NCBI GenBank assembly: GCA_009760855.2
Contig: WPIO01000002.1
Location: 10,486,501 to 10,550,500, forward strand
Origin: Cristatella mucedo
Lineage: Eukaryota; Bryozoa; Phylactolaemata; Cristatellidae
Reading direction: 5' to 3'
DNA length: 64,000 nt
In this document: in pieces, positions 53,760 to 64,000 of the stretch
Layout of the letters: each line of letters begins with the position of its first letter
How positions within the stretch are numbered: the first letter of the stretch is position 1
Translations under genes and position numbers: made by a program
Notes under the pieces: generated by a model
What the model was told of the DNA's origin: nothing
Seen by the model: the letters and a program-made list of their open reading frames with translations, nothing else
Databases searched by the model: none

Positions 53760-54555
53760 GCCACACTGTTGCTGTGACATTGCGACGCGGAGACAAACGA
53801 CTTTGCTGCTTATTGCACTGCTGGACCGAATCATCCGAGTACGCTTATTACATAACGAAAGACCTGTACTTTTCGGGCTTTGTGTAATGGCAGCTCGACA
53901 GTGCTGCACCAACTCGCAATAATGGGCGACGCCTATTTTACTACAGTGCTAATATAATTGTCTTCTTTGCATGGAAATACTGGCGTTTAATGGCAGAAAA
54001 TCGGCTTTTTTGTCTGCTACACTATTGTTTTCATGTTCTAGAAAATGGACACAAAGATTATAAAGCCGCAGACAATGATGGCTATGAAATATGCAGCTGT
54101 AATCGGTTTTTACGCCATCCACATTGATTGAAGATGTTAATTATAACTCTACATTAAAACCTAGGCACGCTTATTCGCTTTAGGTTACGATCAAATAGTT
54201 CTGGAGTATTCCTTTTACATGGGTTCTAGGCACACAGAGATTACATAAACAGAGTACAACGTCTAGACTCTCGGTTGCTTCAGCGCCCGCTCTCAGTGGG
54301 AAACAGAATCGTTTGCTTCATAGCTTGGACGCGCTACCTCGGTCAAAAAGTGCAGCAGCTGCAGAGCCCCGAAGCTGCAGAAACCAGCTCCTCCGTCCAG
54401 TTCGACTTGCTGCCTCGACAGGTATAAGTGTTTTACCCCTTGCCAGGTATTCGTCGAATTTGCATGACACCTTTTTTTGCGACACCTTTAATTTGCATGA
54501 CACCTCTAAAATGCCTCTCTTTTCGATACTTCTACGTCAGCTCAGTGTGGCATTC
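53760..54555. other. Non-repeated sequence, no gene identified
   Basis: AT-rich with no pairing inside the window. If the exon at 53410-53747 is real, this could be part of its upstream intron. A short duplication of ttgcatgacacct occurs near 54460 and 54493. Confidence 0.3.
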
Positions 54556-54677
54556 TACGCGGCAACGATGACGGGAATGCCACTGCCCTAGCTCTGCTAG
54601 ATCTGTCAGCTGCCTTCGAAACAATTGATCGCGATGTTCTACTTGAACAACTGAGAATAACAATCGGTCTGGCAGAT

Positions 54678-55112
54678 GTGGCACTGGCGTGGTTTAAATC
54701 ATACTTGTCTGATCGTGTTCAATCGGTATCGTGTGTGGGTCAGGTCTCACACACGAGCCGGGTCACCTGTGGAGTCCCTCAAGGGTCCGCACTCGGTCCC
54801 TTGTTGTTCTCCATTTATACTCGACCTCTGGGGAAAGTGATTAAGGCTCATGAAACAGGTTATGACTTTTATGCTGACGATACTCAGCTGTATTTGTCAT
54901 TCAAACCGTCGGAATCTGCTGCAGCAACTGAGAAACTGAATGCAAGGTTTGCCGACATTCGATCCTGGATGTCGGAAAACGTCTTGAAACTAAATGACGA
55001 TAAAAACAAACTGATACTCATAGGACACCCAAAGCGTGTGGCTGGATTAAAAGACTTTGCTCTTCTAATAGGTGATTCTGTTGTGCGACATCACCACGTG
55101 CTCGAAATTTAG
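54678..55112 (+). CDS. LINE-2fam RT core (open part before the frameshift)
   Basis: Covers motif B (GVPQGSALGPLLF, residues about 33-45) and motif C (YADDTQLYL, about 66-74) up to the frameshift. Motif A lies upstream in the same frame. The product would lack the C-terminal region found in the next frame (55286-55885). Confidence 0.8.
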   Translation: MALAWFKSYLSDRVQSVSCVGQVSHTSRVTCGVPQGSALGPLLFSIYTRPLGKVIKAHETGYDFYADDTQLYLSFKPSESAAATEKLNARFADIRSWMSENVLKLNDDKNKLILIGHPKRVAGLKDFALLIGDSVVRHHHVLEI

Positions 55113-55285
55113 GTGCCGTTTTCGACAGCTGCCTCAATTTTAAAAGATTCATTCAGAAGACTGCTTCTACAGCTAACTATCACGTCAGATCCTTATTCAA
55201 GATAAGGAGCTGTCTACCACAGTGGCATGCAAACAATTTAACTAGCTCCGTAGTTCTGTCTCGACTTGATGATTGTAATTTTCTT

Positions 55286-55885
55286 TTGGCTGGGCTACCA
55301 AAGAAAGCAACTAGGCCACTGCAGCTTACTATGAATATGGCTGCAAGGCTAGTCTTCAAGTCCCAGAGGTTTGAGCACGTGTCTCCTTTGCTAAAAGAGC
55401 TAAGATGGATGCCGGTTGAGCAACGGATACAGACCAAAGTTCTTACGCTGACCCACATGGCCCGCCACGCCCTGGCTCCTTCGTACCTAGCTGAACTGCT
55501 GCACCAGTTTCAGCCTCTTTGCGCCCTCGGATCCTGTGTGGACAATAAATTAGCTGCTCCATTCCTCCGCTTAAAGACCTTCGGTGACAGAAGCATTAGC
55601 TCTGCAGACCCTAGACTGTGGAACTCGCTTCCACCGTTCTTACGCAACGACAACTACTCTCCTGCTGCCGACTATGGGTCATTTTTCTCAGCAGTCCTGA
55701 GCTGCTACTTCCATTCTACTCACTACCTTAACTGCTCTCCTGACTCTGCTATGCTTCCCACTTTCTCTTTGTTGCATGAGACGAAGTCTATTGGCTACCG
55801 AATGCGTACCGAAAGCCGCTTAGGCTGTGAGTGCGCTATACAAAACTCTCGTGCGAACACCCACATTGTCTGTATGGCTTTTTGA
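55286..55885 (+). CDS. LINE-2fam C-terminal region (open part after the frameshift)
   Basis: Open for 199 codons. Contains KATRPLQLTMNMAARLVFKS, SPLLKELRWMPVEQRIQTKV, the LAPSYLAELLHQF segment, FLRLKTFGDRSI, and the family-specific end GYRMRTESRLGCECAIQN. This region follows the RT in L2/CR1-type elements and has no catalytic motif. Same family as the reverse fragments at 23487-24032 and 62160-62475. Confidence 0.8.
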   Translation: MAGLPKKATRPLQLTMNMAARLVFKSQRFEHVSPLLKELRWMPVEQRIQTKVLTLTHMARHALAPSYLAELLHQFQPLCALGSCVDNKLAAPFLRLKTFGDRSISSADPRLWNSLPPFLRNDNYSPAADYGSFFSAVLSCYFHSTHYLNCSPDSAMLPTFSLLHETKSIGYRMRTESRLGCECAIQNSRANTHIVCMAF

Positions 55886-55904
55886 AGTTACAGACGGAAA
55901 TGCA

Positions 55905-56650
55905 TTACATAAGACGGTCGCTATCTAGGGGCCTCGAGGCTATATAGCCGCCGGGAAAGCCCCCCACAAAAACATGCAAACTCGTTGGCCTCTGTTCGGT
56001 GGCTACCAGGCTTCCGGAGACGGAGCTCTTTTATTTAGAAGGCCTTCTGACGGTTTGTGGGAGACATGACCTGAACGTACAGCTTCAGTTCGGGTAGGCG
56101 AGAATAGAAAGGCGAGAATAGATTGGCGAGATGGGTACTAGTGGTAGTCGACTTCCAAAAAAAGCTCTTGTTTTACTAAAGGACGACTTTAGCTGCAGAC
56201 GAGCTACAGAACCAACTCTTTCTTATACCGTTCTAAAAAAGGCTTTCCAGATTCGTGCGCCTTCTTCAGATCGAACCCCAGATCGAACTTTTCGATTCAG
56301 ATCGAATCTTTCGATTCAGATCGAACCTTCGGCGACCATGCCTTCGTTTGTTATTAACCAATAGCCTAGACCTGTCTACCAGCAGATATCGTGACGTCCA
56401 CTGACTTCAGCCACATATAAAATTGACCGCATAGTTACTCGGAGCATTTGCTTCGTTCTTTTCCATCTTCCGTAGTGGGCGTAGTCTGTGCCTGAGCCAA
56501 CGACGTGGCTCTGGCACAGGCCTTGCCGGTCCTCCCGCTAACCCGTCGGTGAACATATGTTGGAAGTATCATCGATACGGGCCGGTGCACAGCTGCGGTC
56601 CGCCTCTGATGTGGCTTGGACACAGGCCGCCAATGTTCCTCCGGCTAACC
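55905..56650 (+). repeat. Block F, copy 2, with a short local repeat
   Basis: Pairs with 30520-30950 from about 56095. At 56267-56327 the nonamer cagatcgaa occurs four times, an expansion absent from copy 1. No gene supported. Confidence 0.7.
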
Positions 56651-57455
56651 TACTGGTGAGCAGGTGCTCGATTCATGGATGGCAGCCAATTTTCTTAAAT
56701 TGAATGATGGTAAAGCCAACTTACTAGTTGTGGGCAAACCAAGTGTGATCGAGAAATTAGAACGGCTAACGCTGAAAATTGGCTCTGCCTGTATATCTCC
56801 TTTTGAATCTGCACGAAATCTAGACGTCATGTTCCAAAGTAACCTTTCGTTAGACGACCACATTAGCTCCACAATCAAGTCTGGCGACTTTCGGCGATAT
56901 AGCATTGCTAAACTTCGGGCTTGTTTAGACAGGGATACCACATCTAAGTTGGTCCATACATCTGTGACATCCCGTCTTGACTTATGTAAACCACTGTTTG
57001 ACTGTCTACCCATTGTGCAATCCGGCGCTTACAGCTGGTATAAAACTCTGTAGCTAGGCTTGTCAGTCGTGAGCGTCGTAGTTGCCACATCACACCACTT
57101 CTTGCCGACCTGCACTGGCTACCAGTCAAGCCACGCATCGACTTCAAGGTGTTCTCACTTACATTTAGATCCCTTCATTCTTTGACTGCAGCCTACCTAT
57201 CAGACCTACTGACCCACCAGGCTAAGCATCGCACCACCCGCTTTTCGGAATCTAACTGTATACCTATACCTCGTACAAACTTCAAATCATTTGGAGACCA
57301 TGCCTTTAGTTCGTATGCTCCCAAAGCCTGGAATTCACTCCCGACTTGCGTCATAACATCCCCTTACTTGACCACATTTTAAAAAAATTGAAAAACGCAA
57401 ATATCACAGCATTTAGTGGGTCCCAGTGAATCCTCCTTAATGAGCTCATTCGTAA
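56650..57455 (+). mobile_element. LINE-1fam, 3' half without SINE
   Basis: FLKLNDGKANLLVVGKPSVI, KIGSACISPFESARNLDVMF and SLDDHISSTIKSG are open (56664-57053). A frame break then precedes LRSLHSLTAAYLSDLLTHQA and PKAWNSLPTCVITSP. The pair of 30950-31905, reaching further 5' than that copy. Confidence 0.88.
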
Positions 57456-57720
57456 TGACACTGTGCATGCTGCCACTAACCACACTTGCATACTGACCCT
57501 GTGCATCTCACTCCTAAACAAGTTAATAATATAATAATAATGCACCTGATAAAGCGCCATCAGAGAACTTAATCTCTCTCTCTAGGCGCTTTACATTTGC
57601 TGCCACTAACCATCTAATAGTGTTTTCTTTGACGCAAATTCAAAGCACCTAGAGATAGATTGAGTTCTGAGAAAGCGCTTTATCGAGTGCGTTATTATTA
57701 TTATTGTTATTATTGTTCAT
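57455..57720 (+). mobile_element. LINE-1fam 3' UTR with a second, inverted LINE tail inside it
   Basis: The UTR (catgctgccactaacc, 57467) is interrupted at 57525-57605 by a reverse-oriented LINE-1fam 3' end (ataataatgcacctgataaagcgcc .. ggcgctttacatttgctg). It then resumes to its own tail (aaagcacctagag .. aaagcgctttatc, ATT run to 57717). The two ends face each other. Confidence 0.8.
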
Positions 57721-59100
57721 CCGGGTAGACTGGTGCGAAGCCGTGATTGAGGAAGGAGACTCGAGTGGTAGAGAGCAGCAAAGGGAGTCGTGTTTCCCTC
57801 TGCTCCGTACGTCGTAGAATAAAATGGCGGTGTTGGTCATCGGCTGGCGTTATGTGCTGTTCGCGACAGCAACCAAGCCACTCTATATCTATTTGAACGC
57901 TGCAATTGCACAGGTCACTCCCCTAATTGGTTTAGGGTTTACAGTCAAGTCCATGTGAATTAACTAGAAGAATGCTTAGTCCTGTTAAATTGCTATGCAA
58001 ATGCATCACTAACATTCGTATTCTTGATGAGATGGGTGCACATTATTCTTTGACGACGCGTCCAACGGCGTCTGGCGGAAAGAAAGCCCGCCTTCGGCGA
58101 GTCGCTTCCGGCTTTCCCGGAATGGAGAATGAAGTTGTCTTTTTGGAGGTGATATACAACGGATACTAGTGTGCATCAAGGCGTGTCTTCTGAGGAAACT
58201 AATAATTTTCTTAGATCGCACCGAACTGATGGAAGCTAGCAGCCACTTTTCTGTAGATGGGCATTCGAGAGAGAAATAACTTCCGCAGTTTTGCAGAACG
58301 AATTGCTTTTAGAAGAGGCCCGAAGAGAGAGCCCTTACGTAGCTGCAAAATTAGGGTGTGTCTTCAGAGAATGAGGGCCGTATAGGTCTATATATAGGTA
58401 TGTGCATAGGTGGAAGATATTTGCCCTGACTTGTGAACCTTCGGTGCAGAGATTAAGCGCCTAATTCCAAAGGGCCAATGAGGTGCGGGACCGTAAACCA
58501 TTCCTCTTGATCGCTCCATTTCATGTGAGTAGATCCACTATCAGTAGGTGATAGCCTTCCTAGAGCTCTCCTGCTTAGAGGAAATTGCCAAAAAATTTAG
58601 TTTTTCTAAATCGGCCAAATAACATAGTACTAGTACTACAGGACAAGTACTGTAGGGCAAGTACGGCAGGACAAGTACTGCGGAACAAGTTCTAAAGGAT
58701 AAGTTTTGTAGGACACGTTCGGCAGGACAAATATGAGGGCACAGAGGCAGTTCTAAGGATCCCAGCGTCGCTCGCTCCATAGCTGCTCCAGCCTCTCCCA
58801 CATCGCAGTCCAAAGATGGGCGATATAGTAAGCAAGCTCTCAGTTACTAGCTCGCGAAAAGTGGGCTCAAAAACAATATTCTTGTGAATTGTTTCCGAAA
58901 AAACTCCTAATGTCCGAAGCGGTATTTTATCTGAGTCGTTTTCGAGGTCAAGAGGATTTGAGTGTTTCATCTGAGCAGGAGGCGATGACAGCAGTAGGAG
59001 AAGAGAAATATTCTTCTAATAGTTCTAAAGCTTTTTTCATCGTCTCTTTTGCAGGCAAGTTGAAATTCTATTCGTGCAAAGCAATCTGTGATTAAAGAAA
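57720..59100 (+). repeat. Block G, copy 2
   Basis: Pairs with 31910-32560. 58620-58735 holds about seven units of a 15-bp-like repeat (aggacaagtactgc and variants), longer than in copy 1. 57900-58560 is not matched elsewhere and shows no supported gene. Confidence 0.65.
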
Positions 59101-60190
59101 AGGGCTTCTCGAGGCAACTCACTCGCTGTTCGTCATTAAACTGCTCCTCAGTTGTTATTGCTAATGCTTGTATGTGCTTTGCCAGCTTCCTTAGTAATGG
59201 CTTTTACTTGTCAGGGTGTTTTTTAGTTCTACATGCATTCTCTTCCTGGCTCGAAACATGAAACATGAAGGCGTTTCTTAGTGAAAATACGCCGGTCATG
59301 TTTTTTAACATGCTTTCTCAACTTTTCAAGAATTTGAATGCGCTAATTTAATTACTGGTGGCTTGTTTTGGTTTGCTTATGCTACATTTTCTAGCTAATC
59401 ATTTAAATATGCCGGAGCGTGCTCACGTCATTTAACTAAGTTTGAGTTACCTTCACGAACCAGTCATTGGGCATAATCAATTGTATATTGAAGTAATCTT
59501 ATATTCTAATTAAATTGACGATTTTGGATTTTTCTATTTTCCAACCGAAGTTGATAGCAACGGCGTTGTACCGTTAAAGGCCAACTGACCTGTAAGTTAG
59601 TTTGTCATTTAGAAGCTAAATTACAAGGGTTCAGCCAGTTGGCAACGTGCCTTGTTCAAGAAGTGGTGATTGTGGAAGCTTGGTACTTGCAGGATCCGAA
59701 GTGATGACCATTGCGTCTTCTGGAGTGATGTGAAGTACAATCGTTTTCTCAGGAGTGAGACATCTGTTAGTAAATAAAATAAATTTCAGAAGCTTGACAC
59801 CGCTATTTAAAGTATTCACAACTTTGCTGTTTAAAATCTTCAAACTTAAGACGCTCACGTAAGATGGACTACTTGACTTCCAGTCTGTTGGTCATTATTA
59901 TTTACCACAACGCGCCAGACTACAAACATCAAGCACGACTATAGAACTGGTTCTAAACTAGGTTTTAAATATATGTACATATACGCTGTCTATGCATACA
60001 ATCACAAAATATTGCATTTATGCAAACTACATTGTATATTGGCAGCTATAATATTTATATTACTCGAGAAATCAATTTACAGACTCCACGGGCCAGTAAG
60101 AGCTCATTTTCGGCTGCTTTCTTAGATAGTGCTTAGCGGCACATTTTGATTATTGAGCTAACTTTGGCTTTGATTTCTGAATAGACTTGA
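59100..60190. other. AT-rich unassigned sequence
   Basis: No repeat pairing, no RT motifs and only short frames on either strand. Could be intron or intergenic DNA. Confidence 0.4.
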
Positions 60191-60260
60191 CAATAATAAT
60201 AGATTTGCGTAGCACCCCAAGAGAGCTCTTACATATCGCTTTCTGTACACTTTATTCAAG
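60191..60260 (-). mobile_element. LINE-1fam-like or S1 SINE 3' end, reverse
   Basis: aataataatagatttgcgtagcaccccaagagagctcttac: a reversed ATT tail followed by the stem-loop region. Only the extreme 3' end. Confidence 0.55.
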
Positions 60261-60479
60261 ATCTCAAAGCCTAAGTATATTAGTTATCATATCTCACTAT
60301 CCAGTCGAGGCATTGTTGTGATAGATTTCTCGTGACCTTGAAGTTTATTTTAGCCATCCTATTTTATTGTGAATGCTCTGCATCCACAGGTCAGAAACAA
60401 CGCATCAGTTCACTAGATACGCGATTCTCACACAGATGACCTTCGAGTGTAAGCTCACACATTTGCCAGGGTAGCCACA

Positions 60480-60482
<3 letters not shown>

Positions 60483-60574
<92 letters not shown>
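60483..60574. repeat. (TG)n microsatellite
   Basis: About 46 uninterrupted TG units. Confidence 0.98.
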
Positions 60575-60575
<1 letters not shown>

Positions 60576-60647
60576 CGAAAGGCATCTAATCATTTAGCTC
60601 TTCGTTCTGTGAGACTTTTTTGAGACCTTCAATTTGACTGCTGCGGA

Positions 60648-61034
60648 ATGCGACCTGCTGCTACTGTACTCGCTGCATGCACCACTGCTCTGACCGGTCC
60701 TCGCGGGCACGTGCGGGTGGTGGGCAGGCTTAGCGGTACGCTGCCTCGTCGATTAATGCAACGATCCGTCAAATCGCTCAATCGCAGAAATGGCGAATCC
60801 AATCTGTGCAGCAATCCTGCCCATCCACAGCAGCGGATCCGAAGGCAGCACATTCTCAGAGAGATAGCACCCAACAACAACAGGAGGAGGAGGCGGCTGG
60901 CATTTCCTCGTAGGGTCCTCGCGGGCGGATCGCCTGCCTCGGCTCGAGCCAATCACGATCGTGCGATTAACACAGAAGCAGAAGGCTCGGCTGATTCGGG
61001 GAGCTCGCACGAGCGACAGAGTCGGCTCGGCTAA
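60648..61034 (+). CDS. GC-rich open frame of 128 codons, doubtful
   Basis: The plus frame is Arg-rich (NNNRRRRRLAFPRRVLAGG) and ends with an acidic/Ser run (EAEGSADSGSSHERQSRLG). The minus strand is open over the same region for 170 codons (61265-60753), with a run of five Pro. Either could be a host exon or neither. No paired copy in the window, no recognised domain. The final acidic/Ser part is only loosely like the SIM context of the 49.5 kb gene, and I would not join them. Confidence 0.25.
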   Translation: MRPAATVLAACTTALTGPRGHVRVVGRLSGTLPRRLMQRSVKSLNRRNGESNLCSNPAHPQQRIRRQHILREIAPNNNRRRRRLAFPRRVLAGGSPASARANHDRAINTEAEGSADSGSSHERQSRLG

Positions 61035-61336
61035 GACGATCGAGCTAGTTTTCGCTGCTTTGTCAGGCGCCTCGAGACTCTGTTGGTGGTTGCACTCGGT
61101 GTAAGACTCGCTGTGCATATGAGTTGTACGACCCCCACCCCACCTTAATCCCCCCGGACGGTCGCTGAACCCTGACTCTTGGCCTGGATTTAATACGAAG
61201 CTAGCTTTGCTAATGCTTTCGGCATTCGTAGCCTGCTGGGTTGACGGCTTTGTTCGTTGCCCCAATAATTGAAAACTGGCTGCGGGAGTGGAAGACGATA
61301 GGATGACGACGATGCCGGCTCTATTTTTAATAATAA

Positions 61337-61478
61337 TGTAATTTCAAATATTTGTGTAGTGCCCTAAGAGAACTTAATCTCTATTCGGGCGCTTCGCATG
61401 CGCTATGGGGCTCAAGCCCACGACTGCGGCCAGACTGGGCGAACATCTGAACCACTGGTGGCCAAACCAGCGAACCAT
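61337..61478 (-). mobile_element. tRNA-derived SINE, family S1, reverse
   Basis: gtagtgccctaagagaacttaatctc, gggcgcttcgcatgcgctatggggctcaagcccacga (B box side), gaacatctgaaccactggtggcc (A box side). Confidence 0.8.
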
Positions 61479-61708
61479 TGGTGCAGTAGACGAGGCGCAG
61501 TTGAGTCGGCACCGTCACTGGTAGCGATCCCTCTTCACGGTTCGAAGAGAGGGGCTCGGCCGAAAGCGAGTAGCAGCTGCCTTCATATGATTGGCGGCTC
61601 TCCTGTGTATGCCTTAAATTACCACCCATTGCCCAAATAAGCGTCAGCCAATCATATAAGTTTCGCTTAGCTCGGACAGCTCCCACCTTCGAATAAAAAC
61701 AAAATAAT

Positions 61709-61877
61709 CGCTGACTTAACGGCCCTCTTTTTGTGTAGCGGCAGGAGAGCCTAAACAGCTATCACCACCGCTTGCAGCGGCAATGAAGGGTCGCCCACAG
61801 CAAGATTGGAACCCACGATCTTGGGACCGAGATCGCGAAGAGCAAACGACATACCTAGTGTGCCAACACGGCTTATA
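61709..61877 (-). mobile_element. tRNA-derived SINE, family S2, reverse
   Basis: ctgacttaacggccctctttttg, ctatcaccaccgcttgcagcggc, gattggaacccacgatcttgg (B box side), acatacctagtgtgccaacacgg (A box side). 61480-61709 and 61880-62150 hold nothing I can identify. Confidence 0.82.
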
Positions 61878-62159
61878 CACGTAGCACTCAGGTCGGAGAA
61901 TTAGCCTTAATAACTGAAGGTCCTCTCCCGCTCCCCTCCCCAGAATGTGACTGTACTCCAAAAACCGGTCCAGAGCTCCGATGTACTTACAATGTAGCTA
62001 GTTTTGCACTACTTCACATAGTTTGACTTCTCTGACTTTCATTTGTAGTGACCAGAGTCGTTTGCAAATGCACCGTCAAAGAAGGATGAATGCGCCTGCC
62101 ACTGTCAGTCTAATGCTATGCAAATCATAGTTATCTCAATGTATAACTCCACAAAGTCA

Positions 62160-62475
62160 ACAGCACTAAGTGAGCGCTCCGCAGGACAGTTTTCTATAGC
62201 GCTCTCGAAGTCGAAGCGGCTTTCGGTACGCATACGGTAGCTAACAGACTTCGTCTCACGCAGCAAAGAGATAGTGCGAACCATAGCTCAATCAGTAGAG
62301 CAGTCGAGGAAGGGAGTAACATATAAGTAGTAGCTCCGGATGGGCAGAAAGGATGCTCTACGGACGGTGGCAGGAGAGTAGAATCGTTGCTTGAGAATTG
62401 TGAAAGTATATTCCACAGTGCAAAGCCTAAAAAACCTTCGATAGCCAACGGTCTTTTAGTAGAGGCGTGGAGCAT
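62160..62475 (-). mobile_element. LINE-2fam 3' fragment, reverse
   Basis: ggctttcggtacgcatacggtagc is the reverse of the GYRMRTESR coding end. The rest of the minus strand matches the last 100 codons of the family with several frame breaks. Tail side near 62150. Confidence 0.75.
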
Positions 62476-62600
62476 TATGAACTATGTATTATATATTATA
62501 TGTGTATTACATTATTATTAGTATATGTTGCATATATTATTAGTATATAGTATATATCATAGTAGTAGTGTGTATTATATATTATATTATGTACTGTCGG
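62476..62600. repeat. AT-rich, TAT/TATT-rich tract
   Basis: Irregular tatatta and tagtatat repeats between the LINE-2fam fragment and unassigned DNA. 62600-62830 shows nothing identifiable. Confidence 0.7.
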
Positions 62601-62841
62601 CAGAGGACCTGCGGGTACACGGAGGTCAAAACTGCGGGCAGAAGGCGCTAACTAGCAATTGCTGCATCTTTTATAGCTTCCTCCTCCTCCACCTCTGCTC
62701 ATTCTCCATTATTTGCTTTCCTTATCCCGATAGTGCACTGGCTTTTGTTCTACGTTTGCTTGATTTTCTACGTTGCTTGAACCCTGCGGCTACTGCCTAA
62801 CTTTTTTCATAAGCAATTAATTGACTTGCGCTGATTCTCAC

Positions 62842-63236
62842 CTTGGCGGCAGCGTCCAGCTTCTGTCTGGAAACGTTTCGTTTAGCTTTTCTTCAATCAG
62901 ATCCTCGTAGCATTTGAAAGTAGAAAACTGAGCCGCCGGCGACAGAGTGGCTCCAAAGCAGGGAGCTTTGGGAAATTGTTGCGCAACTTCAGGTGCGTCC
63001 TGTTGGCCGGCTATTGACATGGAGTATTTTCTCGTCGCCTGCTCATTTTTCACTGACGGTTTCATGACCGACATCCGCCTAGACGCGGCTGGAGCGGCGC
63101 CAGGCGCGAGCGTCTGCAGCACGGGCGCAGGCTCCGGTGCAGGCTCGTGCGGCTGAGTAGCTTTCGACGACGTCGCTGGAGCGCCGCCGCCTCCGCGCTC
63201 CGCCGCCGCCGCCGCCAAGCTCGTCTGGCCCTCCAT
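62842..63236 (-). CDS. First coding exon of a host gene, unknown protein
   Basis: On the minus strand an ATG at 63236-63234 opens a frame of 131 codons that is closed only by a TGA formed across the splice donor. The sequence ccaag|gtgagaat (GT at 62841-62840) is a near-consensus 5' splice site, so the exon likely ends at 62842. The protein starts MEGQTSLAAAAAERGGGG, is Ala/Pro-rich to about residue 50, then has basic Ser sites (RRMSV, RKYSMS, of the type used by cAMP-dependent kinase) and ends with the more ordered FKCYEDLIEEKLNETFPDRS and WTLPP. A GC-rich region with a CRE lies upstream, as for a promoter. An upstream ATG at 63276 opens a different overlapping frame. The next exon would lie at or before 62800 or outside a recognisable frame. 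Family not recognised. Confidence 0.55.
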
Positions 63237-63800
63237 CTGCAGGCTGAAACATCATTCTTCCTTCATCGAACGCCATAGCTTATCAGCGCGGCGGCCAAAC
63301 GTCGGCGGAGGCGAAAAGTCGATTCCTTCACGCGGGCATTTTCTTCGCCAGCGCAGCAGCGCGTGAATTATCATCATTTCACAGCCCATCGATTCGCGAA
63401 GGCCAGGAGGTAGAAGCGCCTCTAGGCGACCCGGATGCTGCGCAGCGGCTCTTTGCGCGCCCTTTACCCCCCCCCCCTTCCGCGGAGCGTGCTAGCCTGC
63501 TCCCGGGTGGTTATAGGCTTCCGGCGAGAGGCTGGCGGGCCGCTTACGGGTGTCTCTCGAGGATCTTTGGGCGGCCTGGCACCGCCGGGCACCGCTTTGT
63601 GGCATTTCTTAAAGGCAGGTGGGCTAAAGTTTTTGGGTGTGAGGCTCAAGAGGCCCGGTCGTCCGGCGCGTCTACGGCGAGAGCCGCATCGGGCTCGGTG
63701 TGCAGAGGGAGCTGGCGATCCGCGGTCCGATGACGTCATCCTATCTTACGGGAGGCTCCTGAGGTGCGCCGCATCAGCGCGCCGCCGGTTGTATCGCTAC
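63050..63800. promoter_or_regulatory. GC- and CpG-rich region, probable promoter
   Basis: This is clearly richer in G, C and CpG than the rest of the window and lies over and upstream of the minus-strand first exon. It contains a poly-C run at 63467-63477 and the CRE below. Plus-strand frames here (63435-63818) are more likely shadows of base composition than genes. 63800-64000 shows nothing identifiable. Confidence 0.5.
63731..63738. promoter_or_regulatory. Full CRE palindrome TGACGTCA
   Basis: The 8-bp consensus site for CREB/ATF-type bZIP factors, about 500 bp upstream of the ATG at 63236. The palindrome has no strand. Its role is inferred from the family consensus only. Confidence 0.5.
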
Positions 63801-64000
63801 TTCTTACTCTCTCAATGACAACTGCGAATTTATTGGGTTTTTCTAGTAAACCAGCTGGCTGTCTATTACATGGCTTCGGCTTTTTTGCTGCCTCAGCTAT
63901 AGATTATCAAGCAGTCGGCTCCTAGCCATTATAATACAGGAACTTGAATGTAGAATAGCTGTCGTAATCTAGCTGATTTAGCTTGCCGCCGAATCATTAT

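Larger units (their letters stand above)
54558..55905 (+). mobile_element. LINE-2fam non-LTR retrotransposon, 5' truncated, one frameshift
   Basis: A second L2/CR1-type family, distinct from LINE-1fam. Readable in order: LALLDLSAAFETIDRDVLLE (motif A), GVPQGSALGPLLF (motif B), FYADDTQLYLSF (motif C), RSWMSENVLKLNDDKNKLIL, then a frameshift near 55085 before SARNLGAVFDS-like sequence, VLSRLDDCNFLLAGLP, SPLLKELRWMPVEQRIQTKV and ADPRLWNSLPPFLR. It ends with GYRMRTESRLGCECAIQNSR and a short 3' UTR with a gcattacataag tail. The catalytic Asp pair is intact, but the shift and truncation make it inactive. No target-site duplication was found by eye. Confidence 0.93.

Noticed and set aside
60391-60593. 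Thr-His repeat frames
   Set aside because: Shadows of the TG microsatellite.
60753-61265. 170-codon minus frame
   Set aside because: Overlaps an equally plausible plus frame in GC-rich DNA; nothing favours it enough to call.
63435-63818. Plus-strand 127-codon frame in the GC-rich end
   Set aside because: High GC gives few stops; antisense frame also open; no motif. Likely promoter DNA of the minus-strand gene.

Overview
The window is intergenic or intronic DNA of an animal, most probably an aquatic invertebrate. It has GT-AG type splice sites, simple-sequence repeats, tRNA-derived SINEs and many pieces of L2/CR1-type non-LTR retrotransposons. There is no operon, no ribosome-binding-site pattern, no rRNA and no confident tRNA gene. 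The phylum cannot be fixed from sequence alone.

Most of the 64 kb is a mosaic of old repeats. A long composite unit recurs in the same order: block A (1-1900, 14740-15900, 36050-37330, 43920-45900), block B (15900-18060, 24780-26600, 46900-48800), block C (5640-6290, 12060-13900 reversed, 21560-22850, 38500-39160), a RING/SIM/SR gene module, its 3' flank, then block F, a LINE and block G. The stretch 24.8-33.6 kb is colinear with 46.9-59.1 kb. Inserted in these are two LINE families (LINE-1fam with an ATT-repeat tail, LINE-2fam with a TACATT-like tail) and at least two tRNA-derived SINE families. Paired empty and filled sites give a relative order of insertion.

The most unusual content is a dispersed family of gene fragments. 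Assembled from several copies, they show a C3HC4 RING finger (39171-39290; reverse copy about 11867-11750), a serine/alanine linker, a SUMO-interacting-like motif in an acidic/serine context (49785-49830), duplicated SR-rich modules and a poly-Ser C terminus. This order resembles TOPORS-type SUMO/ubiquitin E3 ligases. One copy (49518-50783, 421 codons) keeps an open frame for the SIM/SR part but lacks the RING; the others are broken by stops, a frameshift and LINE insertions.

Host-gene candidates are few: a first coding exon with a good 5' splice site at 62842-63236 (minus strand), preceded by a GC-rich region with a full CRE palindrome; a possible internal exon at 41011-41248 (plus); and a possible terminal exon at 53410-53747 (minus). 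None could be named. All family comparisons are from reading and memory; no search was run.
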